A stretch of 64,000 nucleotides of DNA from Chlamydiia bacterium. GTDB taxonomy: Bacteria > Chlamydiota > Chlamydiia > Chlamydiales > Simkaniaceae. The DNA lies in contig JAUIEV010000003.1 of the NCBI GenBank assembly GCA_030429605.1, forward strand, positions 248,001-312,000. Direction: 5' to 3'. Both the position numbers and the translations under genes were made by a program. This document shows, one piece after another, positions 7,892-15,705 of the stretch. The notes under the pieces are model-generated. The model was not told where the DNA came from. It ran no database searches and saw nothing but the letters and a program-made list of their open reading frames with translations. How positions within the stretch are numbered: position 1 is the first letter of the stretch; every line of letters begins with the position of its first letter.

Positions 7892-8644
7892 CTATACGAG
7901 TATTGCCGCGATAATAATCGCGCTTACGATCCCTGCAACGGTTGCCCGAAAAATCTCTCGAGCATTTTCTGTTGTTTCTCCCACAACAGCTCGACGAACT
8001 TGCCCAAGACGCGACAAGATCGTGTGCCTAACCCTCCCCTCTCCTTCGGTTCGATCAACTCCACGCAGCGCATCTAAATCAACGTCCAAAAGCGCCAGAA
8101 GCGCTTTGAAATCTTTATCTCCCTTGAAGTCTTCTGCGACTTCTTTTGGAATCGTATCACCAACTCGAAAAGAAGCGAACTCTGGATGTTTTTCTCGCAG
8201 ACGATGGACAAGGCCAATAACTATGGGATTAATAACATCCAAATCAGGTGAGTCAGTACCCTCCACAGCAGATATTGAGGCCGCTGCTGAAGCTCCTCCA
8301 GCTCCTGGTGAACCCCTTTCACCAAACCGAACTGCTGCTACTGAAGCCGTCATAGCGCCAGCCATTGCTCCCCCTACAGGAAGCTCTCTTGATAGATCTG
8401 GAGGACTGTCTGATCGAGGACTGAGAGAAGCAACAGAAATAGATCTTGTTTCCGCACGAGCGGCATCTCTGATTGGATTACTTGTTAAAACAACTGCTGG
8501 GTCAAAATGTGCTCTAGAGGACGAGCTTAATAGCGCCCGCCTTGCACAAGCAGAAACTTCTGCATCCCCTTTGAGACTCCCTTTTGATTGAATGGAATGA
8601 GCGTGATGTACACCCGCCATTCTACGAACAGGACCTGCACACAT
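7892..8644 (-). CDS. hypothetical tail-anchored Ala/Ser-rich protein (250 aa)
   Basis: A 250-residue protein that I do not recognise. The first 130 residues are of low complexity (Ala, Ser, Arg, Pro), with runs such as GAGGASAAASISA. A more ordered helical part follows at about 135–225, rich in Asp, Glu and Lys (FKGDKDFKALLALLDVDL), and the last 20 residues form a single membrane segment (AGIVSAIIIAAILV) with nothing after it. That is a tail-anchor layout without a signal peptide. The start has GGGGG 5 nt upstream and a good promoter. Base composition in the N-terminal half is richer in G+C than in the neighbours. It could be an inclusion or host-membrane protein; that is a guess. Confidence 0.6.
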   Translation of the reverse strand: MCAGPVRRMAGVHHAHSIQSKGSLKGDAEVSACARRALLSSSSRAHFDPAVVLTSNPIRDAARAETRSISVASLSPRSDSPPDLSRELPVGGAMAGAMTASVAAVRFGERGSPGAGGASAAASISAVEGTDSPDLDVINPIVIGLVHRLREKHPEFASFRVGDTIPKEVAEDFKGDKDFKALLALLDVDLDALRGVDRTEGEGRVRHTILSRLGQVRRAVVGETTENAREIFRATVAGIVSAIIIAAILV

Positions 8645-8661
8645 AAATCCCCCTTTTCTTA

Positions 8662-8691
8662 ATTATAACAATTATTTTATTATTAAAACAA
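8662..8691 (-). promoter_or_regulatory. promoter for the tail-anchored protein gene
   Basis: On the minus strand TTGTTT (8691–8686), 18 nt spacer, TATAAT (8667–8662), in a very A+T-rich gap. Transcription would begin about 11 nt before the ATG. Confidence 0.55.
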
Positions 8692-8732
8692 AATTATTAA
8701 GGGAATTTCTTAAATAAATGGTAATTAATTGA

Positions 8733-9215
8733 TTATCGGTGAAAATTCCACGATTGTGGGCTTCCTTCATGGTACGGCATGACACCATGAAATGGTCTTG
8801 GATCGCCATCAAACACAAGAGGGAGAAAAAACCTATCCCCCTCCCACATAGGGCAGGTCTCTAGCTTATCCAAGTCAACCCAGTGGAGATCCCCCTCTGG
8901 GTTTGATGATGGAGGCGTTCCTGAGTAGGACGTAATGAGAAAGATGAAACCAAGCCAGTCTTCACCATTTTTTCCAAAATTAGTCCAATTAATGGTACCC
9001 CTCAATTGCATTTGCAAACATTCAAGATGGGCCTCTTCATAAATTTCCCGTTTCATACAGGTCACAATGTCTTCATCTCGGTGCATTTTCCCACCAAGTC
9101 CATTGTATTTTCCAAGATGGTCATCATCTATTCGCAAATTTCTGTGTACTAGGAGCACCTTTTTTTTATCCTGCGAAAGGATATAGCCGAGCGAGCCTAC
9201 GATTGGGGTGTACAT
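8733..9215 (-). CDS. Nudix hydrolase (MutT-like)
   Basis: A 160-residue Nudix hydrolase. The Nudix box G-x5-E-x7-R-E-x2-E-E is complete (GKMHRDE, then REIYEEA), with Ala in place of the last Gly. The flanking sequence (DDHLGKYNGLGGK) resembles 8-oxo-dGTP diphosphatases of the MutT/NUDT1 type. I place the start at 9215, where GGGAAGGG precedes the ATG; a start 16 codons earlier at 9263 gives an odd Cys-rich leader. It overlaps the end of the upstream glycosyltransferase-like gene by 19 nt and is the last gene of that operon. It has no signal peptide, unlike its four operon neighbours. Confidence 0.85.
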   Translation of the reverse strand: MYTPIVGSLGYILSQDKKKVLLVHRNLRIDDDHLGKYNGLGGKMHRDEDIVTCMKREIYEEAHLECLQMQLRGTINWTNFGKNGEDWLGFIFLITSYSGTPPSSNPEGDLHWVDLDKLETCPMWEGDRFFLPLVFDGDPRPFHGVMPYHEGSPQSWNFHR

Positions 9216-10099
9216 AGCCCTTCCCGACATGCTTGAGCATGCGCATGTATTACTTCTTTCCAAAACTCCATATCAAGTTTTTCTCTTGAAAAACTCTCAA
9301 GACGCATGCCTGAAGAAGCTGCCTGAAGCATTTCTTTATTGACTTCACTCCAGTCATCAACAAAGAGAACCGGAAGGCCTTTAAGGGTTTCATCCATTGA
9401 TGAACGTTGCACGATTGGGATCACGCCAAGGTACAGCGCTTCCCACGTTCTATGGCAATCTAATCCATTGCCCGGTGGGCTTACCGCAAACTTGTGGTCA
9501 GCCATATAAGAAAGATATGCAAGGTATGGGCGTCTTCGGGCCCATTTACAGAAGTCTTGCTGCAAAAAATACGAGCGGACAGGTAAGCGAACTTCTCTGT
9601 TTGTATATGGATCAAAATAGAGGTAGAGAAGGCGTGTTTTATCCATTCCACAAATTTTCTCAGCGACAAGCTCTAAATACTCCGATCGGCCATGCAGAAG
9701 GGGCCTACCCCATGAGTCAATTTCATTGGCAATTCCAATTGGAATACCAGTGAATTTGGGGTGAGTCATACTTTGATTCTGCCCAAACCAGTGCGCAATT
9801 TTTGGGTCTTCCAAAAGGTATTCAAATTGTCCCGGCGATGGATTATCACTGTTATGAGTAATCAAAATATATGCCGATGAAATCGTGGGATGAATTTTTT
9901 CTACAAATGCGTCAAGAAGCTCTGTTTTCACAAAGACGATATCACCCTGTTGAACAGACTCTCCACTTTCCATTTTTCCAAATTCATCGTATGTATGCTT
10001 TGCGAGTGCTCGAAACGCACTCCCCCGAACAAACTGAATCTCACAGACTGCAAGAAGTGGAACGAGGAAAAAAAAGAGTACACAGTGTTTTATACGCAT
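9197..10099 (-). CDS. exported exostosin-like (GT47-like) glycosyltransferase
   Basis: A 300-residue protein with a cleavable-type signal peptide (MRIKHCVLFFFLVPLLAVC, then E). The C-terminal half carries a nucleotide-sugar-binding signature seen in exostosin/GT47-like and fucosyltransferase-like enzymes: FAVSPPGNGLDCHRTWEAL followed by YLGVIPIV and LPVLFVDDW. The N-terminal half has a TELLDAF and a P-x-F-T-G-I-P-I-G-I segment. The likely activity is glycosyl transfer, with substrate unknown. Having a signal peptide is unusual, since sugar nucleotides are cytosolic. It follows three other signal-peptide glycosyltransferase-like genes on the same strand with a 5-nt gap. Confidence 0.72.
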   Translation of the reverse strand: MRIKHCVLFFFLVPLLAVCEIQFVRGSAFRALAKHTYDEFGKMESGESVQQGDIVFVKTELLDAFVEKIHPTISSAYILITHNSDNPSPGQFEYLLEDPKIAHWFGQNQSMTHPKFTGIPIGIANEIDSWGRPLLHGRSEYLELVAEKICGMDKTRLLYLYFDPYTNREVRLPVRSYFLQQDFCKWARRRPYLAYLSYMADHKFAVSPPGNGLDCHRTWEALYLGVIPIVQRSSMDETLKGLPVLFVDDWSEVNKEMLQAASSGMRLESFSREKLDMEFWKEVIHAHAQACREGLCTPQS

Positions 10100-10104
10100 A
10101 AGCT

Positions 10105-11076
10105 CTAGCTCTTAAATTTTTCTAAATCTTTTGAGTGGATATGTAAAAAGTATATGGGCCACTCCTCCCCATCAAACGATGCATAAGGACAGCGTCTACC
10201 ATGTGCATCCTTTCTCCACGTGTAGTCAAACTCCGACGGATCAATAATAGACACTTCATACCGTTTAGGACGTTTATATTCTGCATGCGCTGGACTCATT
10301 CCATCAAGCCAAATACCGATATGCATTGAGTCAAAAAGACCTCCAAATTCGGTTGCATGTCGAGAGTACACTTCAGGGTACCGGGATTGATTCCCAACAA
10401 GAGAGGTGTATTCTCTATTGGAGCTGAGATAAGATGGTGTTGTTGTGGGAAGTGGTTCAATCAATGATGTTTCAAAAAACATCGTCGCCAAGAAATCCAT
10501 ATCACTAAAGATTCCCATTTTTTCGACTTCCCCGGGAATTCTTCGTGTAAACTCAGAAAGGCCTTCTTTTGAGCCAAAATAGATAAATGCAGGAACACAC
10601 ATCTGATCAGAAAGAAAAGGAATTCCAATAGAAGGCGTGTTCTCCCGAAAGACCGGAAGAAGTGATGTCAAATTCCGGTAGACAAGCGTATCCCCTTCTA
10701 AATGGATACATTCCGTGATTCCGGTTGACTCCATGAATGCTTCTAAGTAATAGAACCGCTCGAGCGTGTATCTCCAGTATTTTGATTCCTGATGCGCTAT
10801 TTTTGCAAACGCAAGATGTTTCTCTGATATTGGCAACGTATGTGCATCAATAAGGTGTACATTTTTCGGGAGCGTGCGGTTTCTCTTCAGCGATGTAAAC
10901 ACTTTATGTTGTACTATCAGGAAAATATCACTTTCTTCGTTGAAACGTGCTGCCTGCCTCATAGCTGTATGGTAATACCCCGGCATTCGATAGCCGAGGT
11001 GAACATACACGAGAGGAACAGCAGCAGTGAGGTGACATGCGAGACACACAATAAAAAAAGCAAGACGATACACCAC
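10105..11076 (-). CDS. exported glycosyltransferase-like protein, paralogue A
   Basis: A 323-residue protein with a signal peptide (LAFFIVCLACHLTA, then AVPLVYVHLG). It aligns throughout with the next upstream gene. Shared blocks are VYVHLG near the mature N-terminus, a WRY-ERFYYLE segment, an acidic metal-site-like motif HLEGDTLVY (compare HLEGDNLLY in the paralogue), FGGLFDSMHIG-WLDG, and LHIHSKDLEKF at the C-terminus. The layout resembles GT-A-fold sugar transferases, but I cannot name the family. The start is GTG, directly abutting the upstream TAG, with GGAGG 8 nt upstream. Confidence 0.65.
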   Translation of the reverse strand: MVYRLAFFIVCLACHLTAAVPLVYVHLGYRMPGYYHTAMRQAARFNEESDIFLIVQHKVFTSLKRNRTLPKNVHLIDAHTLPISEKHLAFAKIAHQESKYWRYTLERFYYLEAFMESTGITECIHLEGDTLVYRNLTSLLPVFRENTPSIGIPFLSDQMCVPAFIYFGSKEGLSEFTRRIPGEVEKMGIFSDMDFLATMFFETSLIEPLPTTTPSYLSSNREYTSLVGNQSRYPEVYSRHATEFGGLFDSMHIGIWLDGMSPAHAEYKRPKRYEVSIIDPSEFDYTWRKDAHGRRCPYASFDGEEWPIYFLHIHSKDLEKFKS

Positions 11077-12057
11077 CTACAGCGCCTCCACAAATTTATA
11101 GAGATTTTTAGAGTGGATATGAAGATTTGCAAGAGGCCACTTTCTTCCGTCGTAGGTTATGTATGGCACCTTCCGCCCCTTTCCATCTTTTTCCCAAGAA
11201 AGCGGCATATCCCTTGAGTCATACACAGCGTTTTCGTTGACAATCGAGGGTCGACGAGGGTTTTGTAACATACTTTCACCATCAAGGAGTTGCCCAATTG
11301 GAGCAGGATCAAAAAGATACCCTAGCTCATCCGAAAGAGTAGCATACATTTCACTGTTTTTTACTTTATGCCCATTGATACTCTCCATAGATTCAAGCAG
11401 TGAATAATCGAATGGTACGGATGGCAAACAATTGAGGTCGCCTCCACTTTTCGCAAAGAGCGCCATCAACGTCATATCACTTCTGTGCCCCTCTCCTAAA
11501 AGGTTATTCCGTAAAAACCAAGTAAATTCTGTCAGCACATTTCTTTCTCGAATATACACAATGCCGGGCACACACTCATCATCATTTAGAAATGGAACCG
11601 CAATCCCTGTATAGGCATTTCGCATCGTAGGCAAGGTTTCATCTAGGTCAAGGTAGAGCAAATTGTCACCTTCAAGATGCAGCACTTCGTCTATATCCCT
11701 TGACGCCATAAACTCTTCAAGAATGAAAAAACGCTCCATTGAATACCTCCAGAATCGAGGTAAAGATGAATACTTCGCAGGAAGAAGTAAAAACTCTTTA
11801 TGTTGCCTTGTTGGTGTGAGGGATTGCGCTACAACGAGCTGAACATAGTCTGGAACAAGGTGCCTTCTCTTGATTCGATGCACTGCTTGTGCATGAACTA
11901 TAAGATAAATTGGGTGCTCCGGATTCATCTGATGCACTTGCGAAAAAGTCGCTTGATAGTATCCAGGGAGCTGTCTCCCAAGATGAACAAAAACAACGGG
12001 TGTTTTCTCAGCCCAGAGAAAAAAAGGAATACATAAAAGGCATATCCATCGGATCAT
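11077..12057 (-). CDS. exported glycosyltransferase-like protein, paralogue B
   Basis: A 326-residue paralogue of the preceding entry. It has a signal peptide (MIRWICLLCIPFFLWA, then EKTPVVFVHLG), the motif HLEGDNLLYLDL in place of a DxD site, and a C-terminal LHIHSKNLYKF. I set the start at 12057 because its ATG overlaps the upstream stop as ATGA; the frame is open 6 codons further but without a better signal. The pair arose by tandem duplication and keeps the same acidic motif, so both probably bind a nucleotide sugar or metal. Confidence 0.65.
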   Translation of the reverse strand: MIRWICLLCIPFFLWAEKTPVVFVHLGRQLPGYYQATFSQVHQMNPEHPIYLIVHAQAVHRIKRRHLVPDYVQLVVAQSLTPTRQHKEFLLLPAKYSSLPRFWRYSMERFFILEEFMASRDIDEVLHLEGDNLLYLDLDETLPTMRNAYTGIAVPFLNDDECVPGIVYIRERNVLTEFTWFLRNNLLGEGHRSDMTLMALFAKSGGDLNCLPSVPFDYSLLESMESINGHKVKNSEMYATLSDELGYLFDPAPIGQLLDGESMLQNPRRPSIVNENAVYDSRDMPLSWEKDGKGRKVPYITYDGRKWPLANLHIHSKNLYKFVEAL

Positions 12058-12851
12058 AAAAGCTCCTCCATCCAAGCATGAATCGACACGTAATGAACCT
12101 TTCTTCTTTCAAACTTTCCAATACGTCTCAATAACGAGGTATTTACCCACTTTAAAAACCGAAGATTTGCGGGCAGTTTTCGGGAAAATACATAATTAAA
12201 ATAGATCTCATATTCTGACATCATACACGTCTTAGAATCCACTTTCTCAAGACAGACTTTCCAAAACGGCTGAGAGTGCAGCTCTTCCACCTCGCGGAAA
12301 AGTGCTTCAATAACGTGTCCTTGAATAAGCATGTGGTGACATATACCTGAATATCCTGGAAAGACTTTGTAGAGATCTGGTAGCAGTTTTTTCATATGCG
12401 TAAAATATTCAGGAAAAAACTCTGATCCAACGTTGTAATTTGCAACACCATCATCCTCTACAAAAGTGACTGGCCTCAGAAATATGGTATCTGCATCGAG
12501 GAGAAGCACCTTATCTGAAATACCTGGGATAGCAAGAGGTGCGTACAGTTTCAAAAGCTGCTGAAAAAGCCATCCAACTCGAGGAAGGGTTGAATCATTT
12601 GTTCCATATACACAAGATGCAACATCTTCTTTCGAAAAAGGATATTTTCTTTCATCAAACCACTCAGCCTTCTCTGTCAGGCGCTTATTTGAAACGACAA
12701 TGATTCGACGGATATCTTTCCCATTTTTTCGAATCCCTTCAATACAAAGATCCAAGGTTCGCTTGTCTTTTTCAATGCACGGTATGACGACATCAATGTC
12801 TGCAAATACCCACCCTATACAGGTAAAAAAAAGGACAAAAAGAATTCTCAT
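12054..12851 (-). CDS. exported glycosyltransferase-like protein (DUF6492-like)
   Basis: A 265-residue protein with a signal peptide (MRILFVLFFTCIGWVFA, then DIDVVIPCIEKD). The fold begins like a GT-A transferase (DVVIPCIEKDKRTL), has a clear metal-binding DxD in VLLLDADTIFLRP at about residue 121, and later HHMLIQGHVIEALF, similar to DUF6492 glycosyltransferases. AAGG lies about 6 nt before the ATG. It is the first gene of a five-gene operon of four exported glycosyltransferase-like proteins and a Nudix hydrolase, transcribed from a promoter that shares its -10 with the divergent HAD gene. Confidence 0.72.
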   Translation of the reverse strand: MRILFVLFFTCIGWVFADIDVVIPCIEKDKRTLDLCIEGIRKNGKDIRRIIVVSNKRLTEKAEWFDERKYPFSKEDVASCVYGTNDSTLPRVGWLFQQLLKLYAPLAIPGISDKVLLLDADTIFLRPVTFVEDDGVANYNVGSEFFPEYFTHMKKLLPDLYKVFPGYSGICHHMLIQGHVIEALFREVEELHSQPFWKVCLEKVDSKTCMMSEYEIYFNYVFSRKLPANLRFLKWVNTSLLRRIGKFERRKVHYVSIHAWMEELL

Positions 12852-12859
12852 ACCAAACC

Positions 12860-12888
12860 TTGATCAATTCAAGGGTAGGCATTATAAT
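12860..12888 (+). promoter_or_regulatory. promoter of the HAD phosphatase gene
   Basis: TTGATC (12860–12865), 17 nt spacer, perfect TATAAT (12883–12888). Transcription would start near 12895, 28 nt before the ATG at 12923. Confidence 0.65.
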
Positions 12889-12908
12889 CTCTTTTTCTTT
12901 TAGCGCAA
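12881..12908 (-). promoter_or_regulatory. promoter of the exported glycosyltransferase operon
   Basis: On the minus strand TTGCGC (12908–12903), 16 nt spacer, perfect TATAAT (12886–12881). The octamer ATTATAAT at 12881–12888 supplies the -10 of both this promoter and the divergent HAD promoter, so both cannot be occupied at once. Confidence 0.55.
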
Positions 12909-12922
12909 CAAGGCTTCTCCTT

Positions 12923-13609
12923 ATGTCTCAATTGTTTCAAAATGATTCCACTCTTCTTTTTGACTTTGATGGGTTACTCGTAAATACAGAGCAACTTCAC
13001 TATGAAGCATACAGAAAGCTTGTTGAAGGACATGGAGAGTTCCTTACCCTTAACTTTATTGAATTTGCAGCAAAAGCGCATACATCAAGCACAGCCCTAA
13101 AGCGCTACTTGCTTGACACATTTCCATCATTGAATGACGTTCCGTGGGAGGAGCTCTATGCTGAAAAGCAGCACCACTTTCTTTCCCTCTTAACGGCAGA
13201 AAACCTCGAGTTTATGCCTGGAGCTGATGCAATGATTGAATATGCGCTCGAGAGAGGCGTATCCATGTGTGTCGTCACAAATTCAAGCGCTAAACTCACA
13301 GATGAAATCCGAAAACACCTCCACCTACTCAATGAAATCCCTCTCTGGATTACAAGAGAGTGTTATGAAAACCCAAAGCCAGCGCCTGATGGATACCTTA
13401 CAGCTCTTGAGCACTTTAAAATTGATGCAGGTCAGGCAATTGGATTTGAGGATTCATTACGAGGAATTCATTCACTCCAAAATGCAGGTGTTTTTCCTGT
13501 ATTGATCTGCGATCCATCCCACCCTCAGTGCAGTGCTAAAGAAGTCGAGAAGCTGACCTTCTTTGAAACGTTTATAGAGCTTTTAGAAGCCCTTCCAGCA
13601 ACTCGGTAG
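12923..13609 (+). CDS. HAD-superfamily phosphatase (phosphoglycolate phosphatase-like)
   Basis: A 228-residue HAD hydrolase of the beta-phosphoglucomutase/phosphoglycolate phosphatase subgroup. Motif I is DFDGLLVNTE, motif II is VVTNSSA, and motifs III/IV are the PKPAPDGY and GFEDSLRGI segments. A helical cap lies between motifs I and II. The exact substrate is open. C. trachomatis has a gene annotated as phosphoglycolate phosphatase (CT464) directly after truA, which this matches in order. I set the start at ATG 12923 because earlier codons lie upstream of the predicted transcription start. Confidence 0.88.
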   Translation: MSQLFQNDSTLLFDFDGLLVNTEQLHYEAYRKLVEGHGEFLTLNFIEFAAKAHTSSTALKRYLLDTFPSLNDVPWEELYAEKQHHFLSLLTAENLEFMPGADAMIEYALERGVSMCVVTNSSAKLTDEIRKHLHLLNEIPLWITRECYENPKPAPDGYLTALEHFKIDAGQAIGFEDSLRGIHSLQNAGVFPVLICDPSHPQCSAKEVEKLTFFETFIELLEALPATR

Positions 13610-13613
13610 CATT

Positions 13614-14426
13614 CTACTTGATATGCACCTCTGAAAGCCTCTCTTGCAAAAAGGATTCCATCGGTTTTTTTGCTGTAAGATCGTAGTGCACAAGGAGTGA
13701 AACATACGAATAATCATGTGCATTATCTGGATTTCTTCCCTCTTCTTCAGTATGAAGCACAATACACACTTCCTTATTCATCCAAGGAGAAACAGTCAGC
13801 GATTGGTGAAGCGGAATTCGATGAAAAATACCTAACGCTTCATCTTTAAGAGCGCGCGAACGTGACCTATAGTAGTCTTGAATCACTCGCACAATAGCAC
13901 CCGGATTTTTTTCATATCCTCGTACATAAAAGTCACACGCAGCCCCTATCAAGTACAGAGAGGATGCACTCGAGCCGCTTGGTCTGAGGTATGCGTGGTG
14001 CTTTGGGCATCGAACTCCAGATGTAACAACAACTTGCTTCCCAGTGACTTTTTGAATGTGGTTTAAGATCTCTAAAAGAGTTGGATTCACAGCGACTTGC
14101 TGGCTAGAATGTCCTCCACAATCAGTAAAGAGCTCTTCTTGTTGAGCTGCATGAAGTAGAATACGGTCGTAGTTGTTCTTTCTACCTCGACAAGAAAAGT
14201 CCTCATTTCTAATCGGTAGAAGCGGTTCAACAATCCCTTGTTCCCATGGATACGATGGCTTAGGTTTTTTTGCTGGAGGAAGAAGCGGAAATTCAATCTC
14301 CTCATCAAATCGGTATATCTTTTCCTTCAACTCATGTGCAGCAAAGAGCCGCTCCATCTCAGTATCCTCAACAGACATGCATGAGAAAAGTAAAAGTAAA
14401 AGAGCAAATGAGATTCGTTTCACCAT
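13614..14426 (-). CDS. peptidase M15-like lipoprotein, probably degenerate active site
   Basis: A 270-residue lipoprotein: the lipobox LLFS-C places the lipidated Cys at residue 16. The middle part resembles the M15A_3 D-Ala-D-Ala carboxypeptidase fold (ILNHIQKVTGKQVVVTSGVR, then CPKHHAYL), and IGAACDFYVRG keeps the G-x-A-x-D stretch. In active enzymes the run before it is S-x-H-x-x-G; here it is S-L-Y-L-I-G, so the first zinc-ligand His is Tyr. It may bind rather than cut peptidoglycan. It is convergent with the HAD gene (4-nt gap) and divergent from the ntrC-type gene. No good Shine-Dalgarno precedes the ATG. Confidence 0.65.
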   Translation of the reverse strand: MVKRISFALLLLLFSCMSVEDTEMERLFAAHELKEKIYRFDEEIEFPLLPPAKKPKPSYPWEQGIVEPLLPIRNEDFSCRGRKNNYDRILLHAAQQEELFTDCGGHSSQQVAVNPTLLEILNHIQKVTGKQVVVTSGVRCPKHHAYLRPSGSSASSLYLIGAACDFYVRGYEKNPGAIVRVIQDYYRSRSRALKDEALGIFHRIPLHQSLTVSPWMNKEVCIVLHTEEEGRNPDNAHDYSYVSLLVHYDLTAKKPMESFLQERLSEVHIK

Positions 14427-14511
14427 ATGTGCAGTATGATGCCAAAGGATCTACCTCTCTTGCAAATAAATTTTTCCACGTGTATGCAAAAGGCAAGAGG
14501 TGGTTGTTCCC

Positions 14512-15702
14512 ATGCATCAAAAAAAAGTACTTGTTATTCATCAATCCCCAACGCAAGCTGCATCGTTATTGACACTTCTTCAGACGCAAAATGTTGTGAT
14601 ATATACTGTTGATTCAGAAACTGCTGCCAAACAATATACGTCAAAAATGGCTCTTGATGGTGTTTTTTCAGAAAGTATGCCAACAAAAGGAACAGGGCAT
14701 TTAAGTACTATTCCTTATTTCCCATTGTCAAAGGAAGGCATAGAGCAGTTTTGCACCCAAGCGGCTCTCTCTACTTCTTTACAACCAATTGCAGAGAGCG
14801 CACAAATGCGACTCCTTTTTGAAAAAGCAAAAAAAATCGCAGAAAGTGAAGCAAATGTTTTTATCACTGGAGAATCGGGAACTGGAAAAGAGGTGCTTGC
14901 GCAATATATTCACACCCATTCGTCTCGATCAGGCGCTCCTTTTGCCGCTGTAAACTGCGCTGCAATTCCAGAGGCTCTTTTAGAATCTGAGTTTTTTGGT
15001 CACGTTTCAGGAGCTTTTACCGGTGCTATTGCTGAAAGAAAAGGTCGTTTTGAGAGCGCCCATTCTGGAACGCTGTTCCTCGACGAAGTGACAGAAATTC
15101 CGATGCATCTCCAAGCAAAATTGCTCCGTGCGATTCAAGAGCAAACATTTGAAAAGGTTGGCTCAAGCACTCCGTTAACAGTCTCCGTTCGATTCATTGC
15201 TGCATCAAACAGAAATATCCAAGATGCCATAGATGAGGGCGTCTTCCGAAAAGACCTTTACTATAGACTCGGCGTCGTTCCACTCTGTATTCCTCCTCTT
15301 CGAGAACGGACGGATGACATACTGCCGCTTGCACGCTTTTTCTTATCAAAAGCATGTATAAAAAATAATCTTCCAGAAAAAAAACTGTCTGATGAAGCAT
15401 GCCCTCTCCTGCTCCAGTATTCGTGGCCAGGCAACGTCCGAGAGATAGCAAATATGATGGAACACGCTGCGGTCATTTCTGAGAAAAACCTCCTTCTCAC
15501 TTCGGATATTCCTCTCACATATGAAACACCTGACCTTCAGAAAAAATACCCATTTCAAGGTCTATCTCTCAAAGAAGTGGAGAAAATCCACATTCAAGAA
15601 ACGCTTGCAGCTTGCAACTACAATAAAACACGAGCAGCAGAAAAATTACATATTAGTATTCGTACACTTAGAAACAAAATCCGAACATTTCAAAAGAACT
15701 GA
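14512..15702 (+). CDS. NtrC-family sigma-54 activator with degenerate receiver
   Basis: A 396-residue bacterial enhancer-binding protein, the counterpart of chlamydial CtcC/AtoC. The central AAA+ domain has Walker A GESGTGKE (about 120–127), the sigma-54-contacting GAFTGA loop (about 167–172), Walker B LFLDEV and the arginine-rich sensor (FRKDLYYRL). A Fis-type helix-turn-helix (NKTRAAEKLHISIRTLRNKI) ends the protein. The N-terminal 85 residues look like a receiver but the acidic pair is His-Gln and the phospho-acceptor position is Ser (VFSESMP), so ordinary phosphorylation is unlikely. I chose ATG 14512 (AGGTGG 8 nt upstream) over the GTG at 14500. No sensor kinase gene lies next to it. Confidence 0.88.
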   Translation: MHQKKVLVIHQSPTQAASLLTLLQTQNVVIYTVDSETAAKQYTSKMALDGVFSESMPTKGTGHLSTIPYFPLSKEGIEQFCTQAALSTSLQPIAESAQMRLLFEKAKKIAESEANVFITGESGTGKEVLAQYIHTHSSRSGAPFAAVNCAAIPEALLESEFFGHVSGAFTGAIAERKGRFESAHSGTLFLDEVTEIPMHLQAKLLRAIQEQTFEKVGSSTPLTVSVRFIAASNRNIQDAIDEGVFRKDLYYRLGVVPLCIPPLRERTDDILPLARFFLSKACIKNNLPEKKLSDEACPLLLQYSWPGNVREIANMMEHAAVISEKNLLLTSDIPLTYETPDLQKKYPFQGLSLKEVEKIHIQETLAACNYNKTRAAEKLHISIRTLRNKIRTFQKN

Positions 15703-15705
15703 TGT

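Noticed and set aside
7845-8591. 248-codon plus-strand open frame
   Set aside because: It starts inside tRNA-Leu(CAA) and is antisense to the tail-anchored protein gene, which has a Shine-Dalgarno, promoter and a membrane tail. The plus frame is Ser/Ala/Arg-rich without motifs.
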